From Ottowia thiooxydans DSM 14619 (lineage in GTDB: Bacteria; Pseudomonadota; Gammaproteobacteria; Burkholderiales; Burkholderiaceae_C), in contig NZ_AUGX01000014.1 of the NCBI RefSeq assembly GCF_000422885.1, positions 1-64,000 on the forward strand: a stretch of 64,000 nucleotides of DNA. The letters run 5' to 3'. Of this stretch, positions 19,220 to 27,746 are shown in pieces. Position 1 is the stretch's first letter, and each line of letters starts with the position of its first letter. A program made the position numbers and the translations under genes. The notes beneath the pieces are model-generated. The model did not search any database, had not been told where the DNA came from, and was given only the letters and a program-made list of their open reading frames with translations.

Positions 19220-19256
19220 GAATCGTCCAAATTCTCTGCAGTCTAGAAATCACATA

Positions 19257-19628
19257 ATGAAAATAGCTACAAAAGTGGTAACCGCCAGCATCGTCATGTT
19301 GTCATTCGCAGGAACTGTGGCGGCGGCGCCCGTATATCTTTCTTGTGAGTTCAAACATCCGTCTGGAAAACCTCAGGTTTTCAATTTCGCGCTTGATGAG
19401 TCTGCAAGCACGCTGGGGGTCTTTGTGCCGAGTACCGGGAGCGAAAGAACATCGAAGGCGACATTTTCAGCAGACAAAGTCAGCTTGAACGAAGGCACGG
19501 TGGCTTGGGAGATTGATGTGTCCAAGCGAGCGGTTATCCGCGACATGAGAATGATTGAAAAGAAGGATAGCGGTACCTGCAAATCCATATCCGCGGAGCA
19601 GAGCGGTTTTGAGCTCGTTTCACGCTAG
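19257..19628 (+). CDS. Small exported protein of unknown function
   Basis: This 123-residue protein has a clear signal peptide (MKIATKVVTASIVMLSFAGT, cleavage near VAAA-AP). The mature part is about 100 residues, mainly beta-strand-like, with two cysteines (YLSCEF and GTCKSI) that could form a disulfide. I do not recognise a family. It follows the DUF6630-like gene by 37 bp and may share its transcript. Confidence 0.65.
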   Translation: MKIATKVVTASIVMLSFAGTVAAAPVYLSCEFKHPSGKPQVFNFALDESASTLGVFVPSTGSERTSKATFSADKVSLNEGTVAWEIDVSKRAVIRDMRMIEKKDSGTCKSISAEQSGFELVSR

Positions 19629-19669
19629 GAGCGTGAAGCGCAGGGGCATCTATTGAGCCCATGCTCCCG

Positions 19670-20350
19670 TCAGCGCGCATGGGCAGCAGTGAGAATGGCC
19701 TCGATCGCCTGATAGCTGATACCGCGCTCGCGCACGTGCTGGAGTGGCGTCACGCCGGCGCCATCCGGGAGGTTTACGTTGGCTCCCGCGTTCACCAGCA
19801 AACGGACAATCTGCTGGTGTCTCTCGCCGCCGTCGCTGAGAATGATGGCCTCCAGGAGTGCCGTCCACCCCAGACTGTTCACATGATCCACGTTCACGCC
19901 AGCCTCGATGAGCGTTCGCACTGTTTCGACGTGCCCTCGCTCGGCGGCCGGGATCAGGGCGGTGCCGCCATAGCGGTTGGTGCTCTTCAAGTCGGCACCA
20001 TGCGCAAGTGTCATCTTGAGAATCTCGAGGTGCCCGCGCGCACCAGCGTAGAGGTAGGGGCTGTCGCTGATCTGATCCTTGGCATTCACATTGGCGCCAG
20101 CATCGATTAGCGCCTTGGCTGCTTCGATCTGGTTGGCGTGCGTCGCTACCAGTAGCGCCGTAGCGCCGGTGTTGTCACGCGCCTCAAGACCAGCTCCCTC
20201 AGCCAGTAATTTGCGCACCGCCGCGACATCGCCTTGTTTTGCCGTCGTATGCAGGGCAAGGGTCGGAGGATTTCCCTGGGCTCTTGCTTCAAGCGAAATG
20301 ATGGGGAACATCGTCAGAGACAAATACCTCAGCAGAGATCGACGTTGCAT
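19670..20350 (-). CDS. Exported ankyrin-repeat protein
   Basis: This 226-residue protein carries an N-terminal signal sequence (RRSLLRYLSLTMFPIISLEARAQG). About five ankyrin repeats follow, with classic blocks such as GDVAAVRKLLAEGAGLEARD, GATALLVATHANQIEAAKAL and IDAGANVNAKD, ending AGVTPLQHVRERG. Such periplasmic ankyrin proteins are common in Burkholderiales and probably mediate protein binding. The partner is unknown. It lies 27 bp downstream of the IclR gene on the same strand, so it may be read with it. Confidence 0.85.
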   Translation of the reverse strand: MQRRSLLRYLSLTMFPIISLEARAQGNPPTLALHTTAKQGDVAAVRKLLAEGAGLEARDNTGATALLVATHANQIEAAKALIDAGANVNAKDQISDSPYLYAGARGHLEILKMTLAHGADLKSTNRYGGTALIPAAERGHVETVRTLIEAGVNVDHVNSLGWTALLEAIILSDGGERHQQIVRLLVNAGANVNLPDGAGVTPLQHVRERGISYQAIEAILTAAHAR

Positions 20351-20377
20351 ACCTGTTCTCCAAAGCGGTTGGGATCG

Positions 20378-21130
20378 TCAATATTTCCGATTGCCTCGCG
20401 CAGCAATCATCGCAGCTGTTCGTTGAAGCGGACCGCGCCAAGCCTCAGGGTTGAACCGGAAAGCAGGTGCTGCGACCACTAGCCCAGCGACAGGGCCTTG
20501 CACTGATGTGCGCACCGCCACAGCGATGGCACCGATGCCCTCCACGGGAATATTGTTCACGATGGAGCAGCCGTCTCGGCGTACCTTGTCCAGCTCCTGA
20601 AGGAATTCCTGAAGCTCTTCAGACGGCAGGTTCATTTGCTCCAGCACCTGATCGCGCTGTTCCTGGGGCATTTCGCTAAGGATAACGCGTCCGATCGCCG
20701 AGGTTTGTGCCGGAAACCGGGTACCCACTTTTAGATCCACTCGAAGAACCGATTGTGCCTCCACGCGTTGAAGCAGTGAGATGTTGGTGCCCACAAGTAC
20801 GCCCAGTGAACAGGTCTCGCCTACCTCGGAAACCAGTGCTTCCAGCATTGGCAACACCGCCTGACCGAGCCCGAGCTGCTGGGACGCCACTGCACCAGCC
20901 TCCATGAGGCCAACCCCCAGACGGTAGCGGCCTGACCCGGCACTGGTTTCCACGAAGCCATGAAATGCCAGCGTGGATAACAGTTGATGCGCCGAGCTTT
21001 TCACCACGCCAATTCCCCGCGCGATTTCACTCACACCCAGCTCGTGCAGAGGCGCGGCAATGAGCAGTTCAAGTATCTGCAATGCGCGCGATACCGAAGC
21101 TACCTGTCTGGAAGGCGTCTCTGAACTCAT
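20378..21130 (-). CDS. IclR-family transcriptional regulator
   Basis: This 250-residue protein has an N-terminal winged HTH (SVSRALQILELLIAAPLHELG, SEIARGIGVVKSSAHQLLSTL) and a C-terminal effector-binding domain with TSAIGRVILSEMPQEQ and GCSIVNNIPVEGIGAIAVAV. IclR proteins bind small metabolites and control catabolic operons. It is divergent from the ABC transporter/thiolase operon starting at 21269, and the intergenic region holds a perfect 17-bp palindrome. Control of that operon is a reasonable inference. Confidence 0.9.
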   Translation of the reverse strand: MSSETPSRQVASVSRALQILELLIAAPLHELGVSEIARGIGVVKSSAHQLLSTLAFHGFVETSAGSGRYRLGVGLMEAGAVASQQLGLGQAVLPMLEALVSEVGETCSLGVLVGTNISLLQRVEAQSVLRVDLKVGTRFPAQTSAIGRVILSEMPQEQRDQVLEQMNLPSEELQEFLQELDKVRRDGCSIVNNIPVEGIGAIAVAVRTSVQGPVAGLVVAAPAFRFNPEAWRGPLQRTAAMIAARGNRKY

Positions 21131-21210
21131 TCAATTCTCGATTCGTTTAAGGGTAATTCCGTACGTACGAAAGGTTGCGTCATTTCGCAGAGTAAGCATA
21201 ATAACATTTC

Positions 21211-21227
21211 AACGAACGCCGTTCGTT
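21211..21227. promoter_or_regulatory. Candidate IclR operator palindrome
   Basis: AACGAACG (21211-21218) and CGTTCGTT (21220-21227) form a perfect dyad around one base. A further ACGAACG half site follows at 21232-21238. The dyad lies 42 bp upstream of the ABC binding-protein start and 81 bp upstream of the divergent IclR start, where an autoregulatory operator is expected. Confidence 0.6.
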
Positions 21228-21268
21228 ATACACGAACGATCAGAAACTTGGACTCCTGTGGAGGTTCT

Positions 21269-22273
21269 ATGACTTCATCCCGGCGATCACTTTTTCGCGT
21301 AGCGGCTCTCGCGCTCTGCGCCTTTGGTGCAGTGCAAACGTCTTATGCACAACAAAAATTAGGCAGCTCCACCATTTCGGTGGTGCCCTCCACCAGCGCA
21401 GTGGTGCTCTACGTGGCGCGCGACGAAGGCTTCTTCGAGCGAGAAGGTCTTGAGGTGAAGATCACCGAGTTTGCGAGTGGAGCAGAGGCCGAGCGCGCCA
21501 TGGTGGCCGGTGCGGTGGATATGGGCGGTGGCGGTGTAGGCACCACGCTCCTCATGGCCAACCAGGGCATCAAGGCCAAGAACGTGGTGCTTCTGCAGAA
21601 GAAGCCTATCTTCACTTTGGTTGCCTCCAATCGCGCCAACCTCAAGCCAGGCGATCTGAAGGGATTGAAAGGCAAGACGGTAGGTGTGAGCTCACCGGGA
21701 AGCCTGAGCGATCTTTTCCTGCGCATCGCGCTGCGTGATGCTGGCTTGGATCCAGATAAGGACCTCACCGTGGTCGCCACGGGTGGTCTGGCGGCTCACT
21801 TGCCCGCACTTCAAACGGGGCGAGTGGATGCCCAGATGACCTGGGAGCCCTCTACCGTTACCTTAACCCGCAAGGAGAAGGCCGCAACGGTATTGCTGGA
21901 TTTGCGTGGCGATGATGTGCCCGCACCACTTCAGAACCTGTTGGGTAGTTCGTTGCAGGCCACGGACAAATGGCTTTCAACCCCAAGCAATCTCGCCAAG
22001 GCCCAGGCTGCTGCCAGGGCCATCACGAAGGCGAGCCGCGCTATCAATGATAAGCCGGATCTGATGGTCCCCACGCTGCAGCGCATGTTCCCTTCGTTGT
22101 CTCCAGATCTTTTGACCGAAATTGCACGTGTGGAAGCACCCGCGTTCAGCCCGCTCATCACCAAAGAGGCGATAGACCATATGAGCAAGGTGTATAGGGG
22201 AGCGGGGCTTACCAAGAGCGATGTTGCCTACGCAGACATAGTCGATCCACGGTTGGCTGCCGAATGGAAGTAA
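21269..22273 (+). CDS. ABC importer substrate-binding protein (NMT1/SsuA type)
   Basis: This 334-residue periplasmic protein has a signal peptide (SRRSLFRVAALALCAFGAVQ, then TSYAQQ) and the SsuA/NMT1 pattern: AVVLYVARDEGFFEREGLEV, GAVDMGGGGVGTTLL, LKGLKGKTVGVSSPGSLSD and WEPSTVT. The family serves taurine, alkanesulfonate, pyrimidine and aromatic-acid importers, and this one's ligand is unknown. ATG 21269 follows a TGGAGG site. It is first in a run of seven genes with overlapping or near-overlapping ends, suggesting that the imported compound is the substrate of the CoA-dependent enzymes encoded next. Confidence 0.88.
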   Translation: MTSSRRSLFRVAALALCAFGAVQTSYAQQKLGSSTISVVPSTSAVVLYVARDEGFFEREGLEVKITEFASGAEAERAMVAGAVDMGGGGVGTTLLMANQGIKAKNVVLLQKKPIFTLVASNRANLKPGDLKGLKGKTVGVSSPGSLSDLFLRIALRDAGLDPDKDLTVVATGGLAAHLPALQTGRVDAQMTWEPSTVTLTRKEKAATVLLDLRGDDVPAPLQNLLGSSLQATDKWLSTPSNLAKAQAAARAITKASRAINDKPDLMVPTLQRMFPSLSPDLLTEIARVEAPAFSPLITKEAIDHMSKVYRGAGLTKSDVAYADIVDPRLAAEWK

Positions 22274-23103
22274 TGCGAATCAGCAGTCTGGATGCGATCG
22301 AAGGATCGCGCAACAACACTGTGCCAGTGCCCACTACAACGCCAAAGCTGGTCGTTCGGGATGTGTCTCTGTCTTTCCCTGCACCTCGCGGATCTCGTGT
22401 CTCCGTATTGGGCAAGGTCAATCTCGCCATTCGTGAGGGTGAGTTCTGCTCCATCGTCGGGCCATCAGGCTGTGGCAAGAGTACCTTGCTATCCGTGATT
22501 TCCGGCTTGGTGAAGCCTGACTCTGGCACATGTGAGCTGGACGGAAAGCCTATCTCCCTGGGCGATCCGGCTGTCGGCTATATGTTCCAGTCAGACACCT
22601 TGTTGCCCTGGGCCACTGCACTGGAGAACGTGCGATTTCCATTGATGGCTGCAGGGCGTACCGATGACGGGCTTTGCATGTCGCTGCTCAAGAAAGTGGG
22701 TGTCGGCCAGTTCGCGGATGCCTATCCCTGGCAACTCTCAGGTGGCATGCGCAAGCGCGTACAGCTCGCGCGTCTGCTTGCGCAGCAACCCAAAGTGCTT
22801 CTGATGGATGAGCCATTTGGTGCACTTGATGCGCAGACGCGCTTGCTGATGCAGGAGGAGCTTTTGCGGCTTTGGGAGTCGACCGGGCTCACGGTTCTTT
22901 TTGTCACTCATGACCTTTCAGAAGCTATCGGTCTGTCAGACCGTGTGATGTTGTTCAGTGCCAGGCCAGGGCGTATCAAGGAGGAATACCAGGTGGAAAT
23001 AGGGCGCCCGCGTGCGATTGAAACCATTGTGAGTGACCCCGCCTACAACGAGTTGTTTGTGCGTGTCTGGCAGTCCCTTAAGGAAGAGATCGTCCTCGAA
23101 TGA
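22273..23103 (+). CDS. ABC importer ATP-binding protein (SsuB/TauB type)
   Basis: This is the cytoplasmic ATPase of the importer, about 276 residues. It has Walker A GPSGCGKSTLL, a Q-loop in VGYMFQSDTLLPW, the signature LSGGMRKRVQLARLLAQQ, Walker B VLLMDEPFGALD and the H-loop VLFVTHDLSEA. The start is either ATG 22264 or ATG 22273. The latter overlaps the previous stop as TAATG and would be translationally coupled. Its stop overlaps the permease start. Confidence 0.92.
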   Translation: MRISSLDAIEGSRNNTVPVPTTTPKLVVRDVSLSFPAPRGSRVSVLGKVNLAIREGEFCSIVGPSGCGKSTLLSVISGLVKPDSGTCELDGKPISLGDPAVGYMFQSDTLLPWATALENVRFPLMAAGRTDDGLCMSLLKKVGVGQFADAYPWQLSGGMRKRVQLARLLAQQPKVLLMDEPFGALDAQTRLLMQEELLRLWESTGLTVLFVTHDLSEAIGLSDRVMLFSARPGRIKEEYQVEIGRPRAIETIVSDPAYNELFVRVWQSLKEEIVLE

Positions 23104-23858
23104 AACTCGTTCTGTATCGAATATTGTTCCTTGCCGTCATCCTGGCGCTGTGGGAGCTTATCGCCCGCCTGGGCCTTGTTCAGGATTTCGTAATGAGCCG
23201 GCCCAGCAAGATCTTTGCCTGGTTGTCTGAAGCCATCGTGAGTGGATTCTTCTGGGTCAACGTGGGTGTGACTGTTCGCGAAACCTTGCTGGGATTGCTG
23301 GTGGGCTGTGTGCTCGGTGTGGCGGGTGGGTTTGCACTGGCCCACTGGAACGGGGCATTCAGGCTGCTGGAGCCCTTCATCATGGCGCTGTACAGCTTGC
23401 CAAGAGTTGCGCTTGCACCTTTGTTTCTGGTGTGGTTTGGCATTGGAGAAGGCTCCAAGGTGGCGTTGGCCGCATCGTTGGTCTTCTTTGTGATGTTGCT
23501 CAACACCCATACCGGGGTGCGCGAGATCGATCAAAACCTGGTGAATGCCGCGCGGACCATGGGGGCCAGCAATGGGCTCATAGCCCGCCGGATTCTCCTG
23601 CCGGCTTCCATGACCTTTATCTTCGCGGGCCTGCGCGTCAGCATTGGCCTCGCGCTGATCGGAACGATTGTGGGCGAGATGATTGCTGGCCAGTATGGGC
23701 TGGGCCAGATGATCTCCAAAGCCGCCAACATGTTCGATACCGCGCAGGTCTTCGCCATCATCATCGTGCTGGCAGTCCTTGCGGTTGTGCTGAACGAAGC
23801 GATGAAATTCGTGGAGCGGCGTGTCATGAAATGGCATCCCCCACAGAGGACGCACTAA
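23100..23858 (+). CDS. ABC importer permease (SsuC type)
   Basis: This 252-residue integral membrane subunit has about six hydrophobic segments and the EAA-loop pattern, NAARTMGASNGLIARRILLPAS by eye, that contacts the ATPase. The context SLPRVALAPLFLVWFGIGEGSK is typical of SsuC/TauC-like permeases. It overlaps the ATPase gene by 4 bp, and its stop overlaps the thiolase start as TAATG. Confidence 0.92.
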   Translation: MKLVLYRILFLAVILALWELIARLGLVQDFVMSRPSKIFAWLSEAIVSGFFWVNVGVTVRETLLGLLVGCVLGVAGGFALAHWNGAFRLLEPFIMALYSLPRVALAPLFLVWFGIGEGSKVALAASLVFFVMLLNTHTGVREIDQNLVNAARTMGASNGLIARRILLPASMTFIFAGLRVSIGLALIGTIVGEMIAGQYGLGQMISKAANMFDTAQVFAIIIVLAVLAVVLNEAMKFVERRVMKWHPPQRTH

Positions 23859-25021
23859 TGGAAAAAGCATATATCTGCGGCGTAGGGATGACGCCGTTTG
23901 CCCGCCATCCGCAACGCTCCATGAAGGACCTTGCGCGAGAGGCGATCACGAATGCCCTGGCGGATGCCTCCGTAGCGCAGCAAGACATACAGGCGGTGTA
24001 CTGCGCAAACTCCATGGCCGGCATCGTGACCGGGCAAGAGTCCATTCGCGGCCAGGTAGTTCTGAATGCCATGGGCATCACAGGAGTTCCCGTGGTCAAC
24101 GTCGAAAACGCTTGCGCGAGCGGCGCAACAGCCGTTCACCAGGCTTGGATGAGTGTGGCTGCGGGTTTGTACGATTCGGTGTTGGTGCTGGGAGTCGAAA
24201 AGCTCTATCACGAAGACCGTCTGGTATCGATGCGAGCCTTGGCGTCTGCTACAGATGTCGAGCTTTCCTCTGGCCAGTCACAGCAAAGCAGTTTTCTTGC
24301 CGAGTCAAGCAGGCGGCTTGCTAACTATATGCAGGACTCGGGCGCGACTCTGCGCCACGTAGCGGAAGTTGCGGCCAAAAGCCGCAGGCATGCCTCGCTT
24401 AATCCGCTGGCGCACTACCGCGAAACCTATACGGTGGATGAAATCCTGGCCTCGCCAGTGGCAGCCCCTCCCTTGACTCGCCTCATGTGCTCACCCATCA
24501 GCGATGGCGCTGCAGCGGTAGTGATTTGTTCGGAAAAATTCCGCCGTGAGCGCTCATTGAAAGTCGTGCGCATTGCAGCTTCCGTGTTGCGCTCTGGCGG
24601 GACTCCCGGTCCACTCGCAGGTCGTTCTGTCGACGATGCAGCCGATGCTGCATACAACATGGCTGGCCTGGGGCCTGAAGACATCTCCCTTGCGGAGGTT
24701 CACGACACCACTGCAGCCAGCGAACTCATGCTCTATGAGCGCCTTCGCTTCTGCAAGAAAAACGAAGCACCCGCCTACGTAGACGAAGGTGGCCCCAGTC
24801 TGGGGGGGCGTCTTCCGGTCAACACGAGTGGCGGTCTCATCGCACGGGGCCATCCGGTCGGTGCCACAGGCGTGGCCCAGATCTGCGAGCTCACATGGCA
24901 GCTGCGTCAACAGGCGGGGGATCGCCAGGTTATCAATCCGCGGGCAGCGCTCGCGCACAACGCGGGCGGCACCTTGGCAGGTGAGTCAGCCGCGACAGCC
25001 ATTCACATTCTCACTATCTAG
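23858..25021 (+). CDS. Thiolase-family acetyl-CoA acetyltransferase (SCP2-like)
   Basis: This 387-residue thiolase has the nucleophilic cysteine in ENACASGATAVHQAW, the C-terminal histidine block SGGLIARGHPVGATGVAQ and a final AHNAGG motif. The sequence resembles the SCP2/non-decarboxylating thiolase group more than FadA, including PISDGAAAVVICS and DISLAEVHDTTAASE. It should cleave a 3-oxoacyl-CoA with CoA or act in a related transfer. I start it at ATG 23858; the longer open frame upstream overlaps the permease out of frame. Its position after an ABC importer and before a dehydrogenase and ligase supports a catabolic role. Confidence 0.88.
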   Translation: MEKAYICGVGMTPFARHPQRSMKDLAREAITNALADASVAQQDIQAVYCANSMAGIVTGQESIRGQVVLNAMGITGVPVVNVENACASGATAVHQAWMSVAAGLYDSVLVLGVEKLYHEDRLVSMRALASATDVELSSGQSQQSSFLAESSRRLANYMQDSGATLRHVAEVAAKSRRHASLNPLAHYRETYTVDEILASPVAAPPLTRLMCSPISDGAAAVVICSEKFRRERSLKVVRIAASVLRSGGTPGPLAGRSVDDAADAAYNMAGLGPEDISLAEVHDTTAASELMLYERLRFCKKNEAPAYVDEGGPSLGGRLPVNTSGGLIARGHPVGATGVAQICELTWQLRQQAGDRQVINPRAALAHNAGGTLAGESAATAIHILTI

Positions 25022-25039
25022 TTATTGCAAGGAAGAACG

Positions 25040-26200
25040 ATGCTCTACACCCTCACCCCCGAACAAGCTGCTGTCCGAGACTCCGCTGCAGCAGTGGCAC
25101 GCAAGATATCCGAAACCATCATCGACATCGATCGCCAGACCGGGCACTCCAAAGAATGGTGGGATGCCATTCACCTTCTGGAGAAGGAAGGAATGCTGAA
25201 GCTCCATATGCCCAAGGAGCTCGGGGGTGGAGGCCACGGCCTGTTCACAGTGGTGCTCGCTGAGGAAGAGATTGCCAAGGTTGATGGCGGCTTTGCCAAC
25301 ATCGTTTCGCATGAAGCCTGTTCTTACCTGATCTTCACCAACGCTCGGGATGCAGCGTTGCGGGATAACTGCCTGAAACGCATGCAAGAAGGTGTGCTCA
25401 CCTGTATCGCCATCACTGAGCCCAACACCGGTGCTGATCTAGCCCGCATGCAAACCGAAGCGCGCCGTGACGGTGATGGCTGGATCATCAACGGGCACAA
25501 ACGTGTGGCGTCGTTGGCAGCAGCGGCGGGAATGTACCTGGTCTTTGCCATCACGGATCGAAGCAAGGGCACCAAGGGAATTTCCGCATTTCTCATTCAT
25601 GGTGACACCCCAGGTATTCGCGCCGGTGAAGTCGATGACGTGATGGGCTACCGGCAGCTTCCGCCTGCAGATGTGTTTTTGAAAGATGTTCGCGTGCCGG
25701 GAGTTCAGCTCCTTGGAGAGGAGGGCGGTGGTCTCAAGATATTTGCGCAAGCGCTGAATGTGGGGCGTCTTGGTGGCGGTACACAAGCCTTGGGCATTGC
25801 GCAAGGGGCGTTTGATCTGGCACTGACCCGGGCCAAGGAACGCAACACTTTTGGCAAGCCATTGATCGAACATCAGGCCCTGCAGTTCAAACTGGCAGAG
25901 ATGCAGACTCAGATCGAGACCTCACGTGCATTCGTCTACCAGGTGGCTCAATGGATGGACACGCTGGATGACATCACCACTGCTGAGGTCGGCAAGTACT
26001 GCGCCATGGTGAAGTCTCATTGTTCCGATATGGCTTTGAAGGTCACGATCGAGGCAGTGCAGATGTTCGGTGCCTATGGCAATTACCGGAGTAACCACGT
26101 GGAGCGCCTGCTGCGCGATGCCAAGGTCACGCAGTTGGTGGATGGCCCCAATGAGCTGATGAAAATGCGCATCGGGCACGCGCTGGCACGCAACGGTTGA
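25040..26200 (+). CDS. Acyl-CoA dehydrogenase
   Basis: This 386-residue FAD flavoenzyme of the acyl-CoA dehydrogenase superfamily starts at ATG 25040, after AAGGAA. Family blocks are CIAITEPNTGADLARMQTEA (flavin/substrate loop), GWIINGHKRVASLA, RLGGGTQALGIAQGAFDLAL, RNTFGKPLIEHQALQFKLAEM and DAKVTQLVDGPNELMKMRIG. The desaturated CoA ester would feed beta-oxidation-like steps. Relatives in this superfamily also include 3-sulfinopropionyl-CoA desulfinases, which matters for the thiol dioxygenase locus at 39-47 kb, but I cannot tell the two activities apart here. Confidence 0.88.
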   Translation: MLYTLTPEQAAVRDSAAAVARKISETIIDIDRQTGHSKEWWDAIHLLEKEGMLKLHMPKELGGGGHGLFTVVLAEEEIAKVDGGFANIVSHEACSYLIFTNARDAALRDNCLKRMQEGVLTCIAITEPNTGADLARMQTEARRDGDGWIINGHKRVASLAAAAGMYLVFAITDRSKGTKGISAFLIHGDTPGIRAGEVDDVMGYRQLPPADVFLKDVRVPGVQLLGEEGGGLKIFAQALNVGRLGGGTQALGIAQGAFDLALTRAKERNTFGKPLIEHQALQFKLAEMQTQIETSRAFVYQVAQWMDTLDDITTAEVGKYCAMVKSHCSDMALKVTIEAVQMFGAYGNYRSNHVERLLRDAKVTQLVDGPNELMKMRIGHALARNG

Positions 26201-26219
26201 TTAGAGAGAAGGAACTGCC

Positions 26220-27746
26220 GTGCTGACTGGCGACATGTTGCGCCGCGCTGCGGAGCGCTTTCCTGAGAAAACTGCGGTGATCTGGCAAGACGTTCAGATC
26301 ACGTATGGGCAACTGGAGGCGCAGTCCAATCAGTTTGCCAATGCACTTGGCAGCCTTGGTCTTGCACCGGGCGCCAAAGTGGCCATTCTGTGCCGCAACA
26401 GGCCCGAGTACGCCTCAGCGTTCTTCGGGGCTGCCCGTAGTGATGTGGTGTTTGTGAATGTGTCGGTGCTCTATTCACCCGAGGAGCTTCAATACGTTCT
26501 GGAGCAGGCCGAGGCTGAAGTGCTGCTCTTCGAAGACGCCTTCGCTGAACGTGTTCTTGCAGTTCTTCCTCTGCTCCCACGCATTCGGCACAGCTACGTC
26601 ATTGGTGAGGCGCAGTCCGGGCTGCCATCTTTCTTTAGCCTGCTGAAGGGCTTCCCGGAAACACCTCCACGTGTTTCGATCGGCGACGCGGATCCCTTTT
26701 GCATCACCTACACGGGGGGGACCACGGGGCGGCCGAAAGGCGTGCTTGCCAACCACCGGGCACGATCAGTCACGGCGCATACGGTGGTGGTGGAGAGCAA
26801 GCTCGACGAATCGGATGTGGTTGCGATCGTGACGCCGCTTTTCCATGTGGCGGCGCTCAACATCATGCTCCAACCTGCCATTTTGGTTGGGGCGACAGTC
26901 GTGCTCCTGCCTAAGTGGGATGTGCGTGCTTTTTCCGAATGCGTACGTGATCACGCGGTGACCGCCGCCTTCATGGTGCCTACACAGGTGGCCATGGTGC
27001 TTTCAGACGCTGACTTCAATGCTGCGGACTACGCAAGTTGGGCAAAGCTCAATTTTTCTGGCGCGCCCATGCCTGATTGGGTACAGCAGGCCATGTTGGA
27101 GCGTTTATCCAAGGTTCGCCTGACTCAGTTTTACGGCCAATCCGAGATGGGCATTGTTGCCGTCATGAAGCACGAGGACCTTCCTGGCAGGCTGGGCAGC
27201 GTAGGGCGGCAAGCTTTTAACGCCGATCTCGCGCTGCTGGATACCAACGGCAAGCCCGTTTCGCAGGGTGAAGTAGGAGAGATCTGCGCGCGTGGTGAGA
27301 ACGTGATGCTCGAGTACTACCGAGACCCCGTGCAAACGGAGAAATTCAGGGCTCACGGATGGGCGTGGAGCGGAGATCTGGCTACGTTCGATAAGGATGG
27401 CTACCTGTCGTTGGTAGATCGTTCCAAGGACATGATTATCTCTGGCGGGGAAAACATCTATCCCAAAGAAATTGAGATCGTGCTCTATGAGCACGAGGCG
27501 GTGGCTGAATGTGCGGTGTTTGGTGTGCCGGATAAGACATGGGGGGAATTGCCCGTGGCCCATGTGCAATTAAAGCCTGGTACCAGCGTCAGCGCAGAAG
27601 CGCTAATTGAGTACTGCACTACCCGTCTTGCAAGATTCAAACGCCCGCGTACTGTGAAACTGGGGGACGATTTTCCAAGAACCGCCATCGGCAAGATCCA
27701 GAAGAACATTCTTCGAGATCAATACAAGCAAGAAGCCACTGAATGA
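26220..27746 (+). CDS. AMP-forming acyl-CoA synthetase
   Basis: This 508-residue adenylate-forming enzyme activates a carboxylic acid to its CoA thioester. The AMP motif is TYTGGTTGRPKGVLAN; later come FYGQSEMG, WSGDLATFDKDGYLSLVDRS, KDMIISGGENIYPKEIE and the C-terminal catalytic lysine in TAIGKIQKN. The start is GTG 26220. It sits with thiolase and acyl-CoA dehydrogenase genes and probably performs the first activation step for the compound brought in by the ABC importer. The stop overlaps the next gene by 4 bp. Confidence 0.9.
   Translation: MLTGDMLRRAAERFPEKTAVIWQDVQITYGQLEAQSNQFANALGSLGLAPGAKVAILCRNRPEYASAFFGAARSDVVFVNVSVLYSPEELQYVLEQAEAEVLLFEDAFAERVLAVLPLLPRIRHSYVIGEAQSGLPSFFSLLKGFPETPPRVSIGDADPFCITYTGGTTGRPKGVLANHRARSVTAHTVVVESKLDESDVVAIVTPLFHVAALNIMLQPAILVGATVVLLPKWDVRAFSECVRDHAVTAAFMVPTQVAMVLSDADFNAADYASWAKLNFSGAPMPDWVQQAMLERLSKVRLTQFYGQSEMGIVAVMKHEDLPGRLGSVGRQAFNADLALLDTNGKPVSQGEVGEICARGENVMLEYYRDPVQTEKFRAHGWAWSGDLATFDKDGYLSLVDRSKDMIISGGENIYPKEIEIVLYEHEAVAECAVFGVPDKTWGELPVAHVQLKPGTSVSAEALIEYCTTRLARFKRPRTVKLGDDFPRTAIGKIQKNILRDQYKQEATE

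Noticed and set aside
23432-23857. Long N-terminal extension of the thiolase gene
   Set aside because: It overlaps the ABC permease in another frame and has no thiolase similarity; the family N-terminus (AYICGVGMTPF) starts at 23858.
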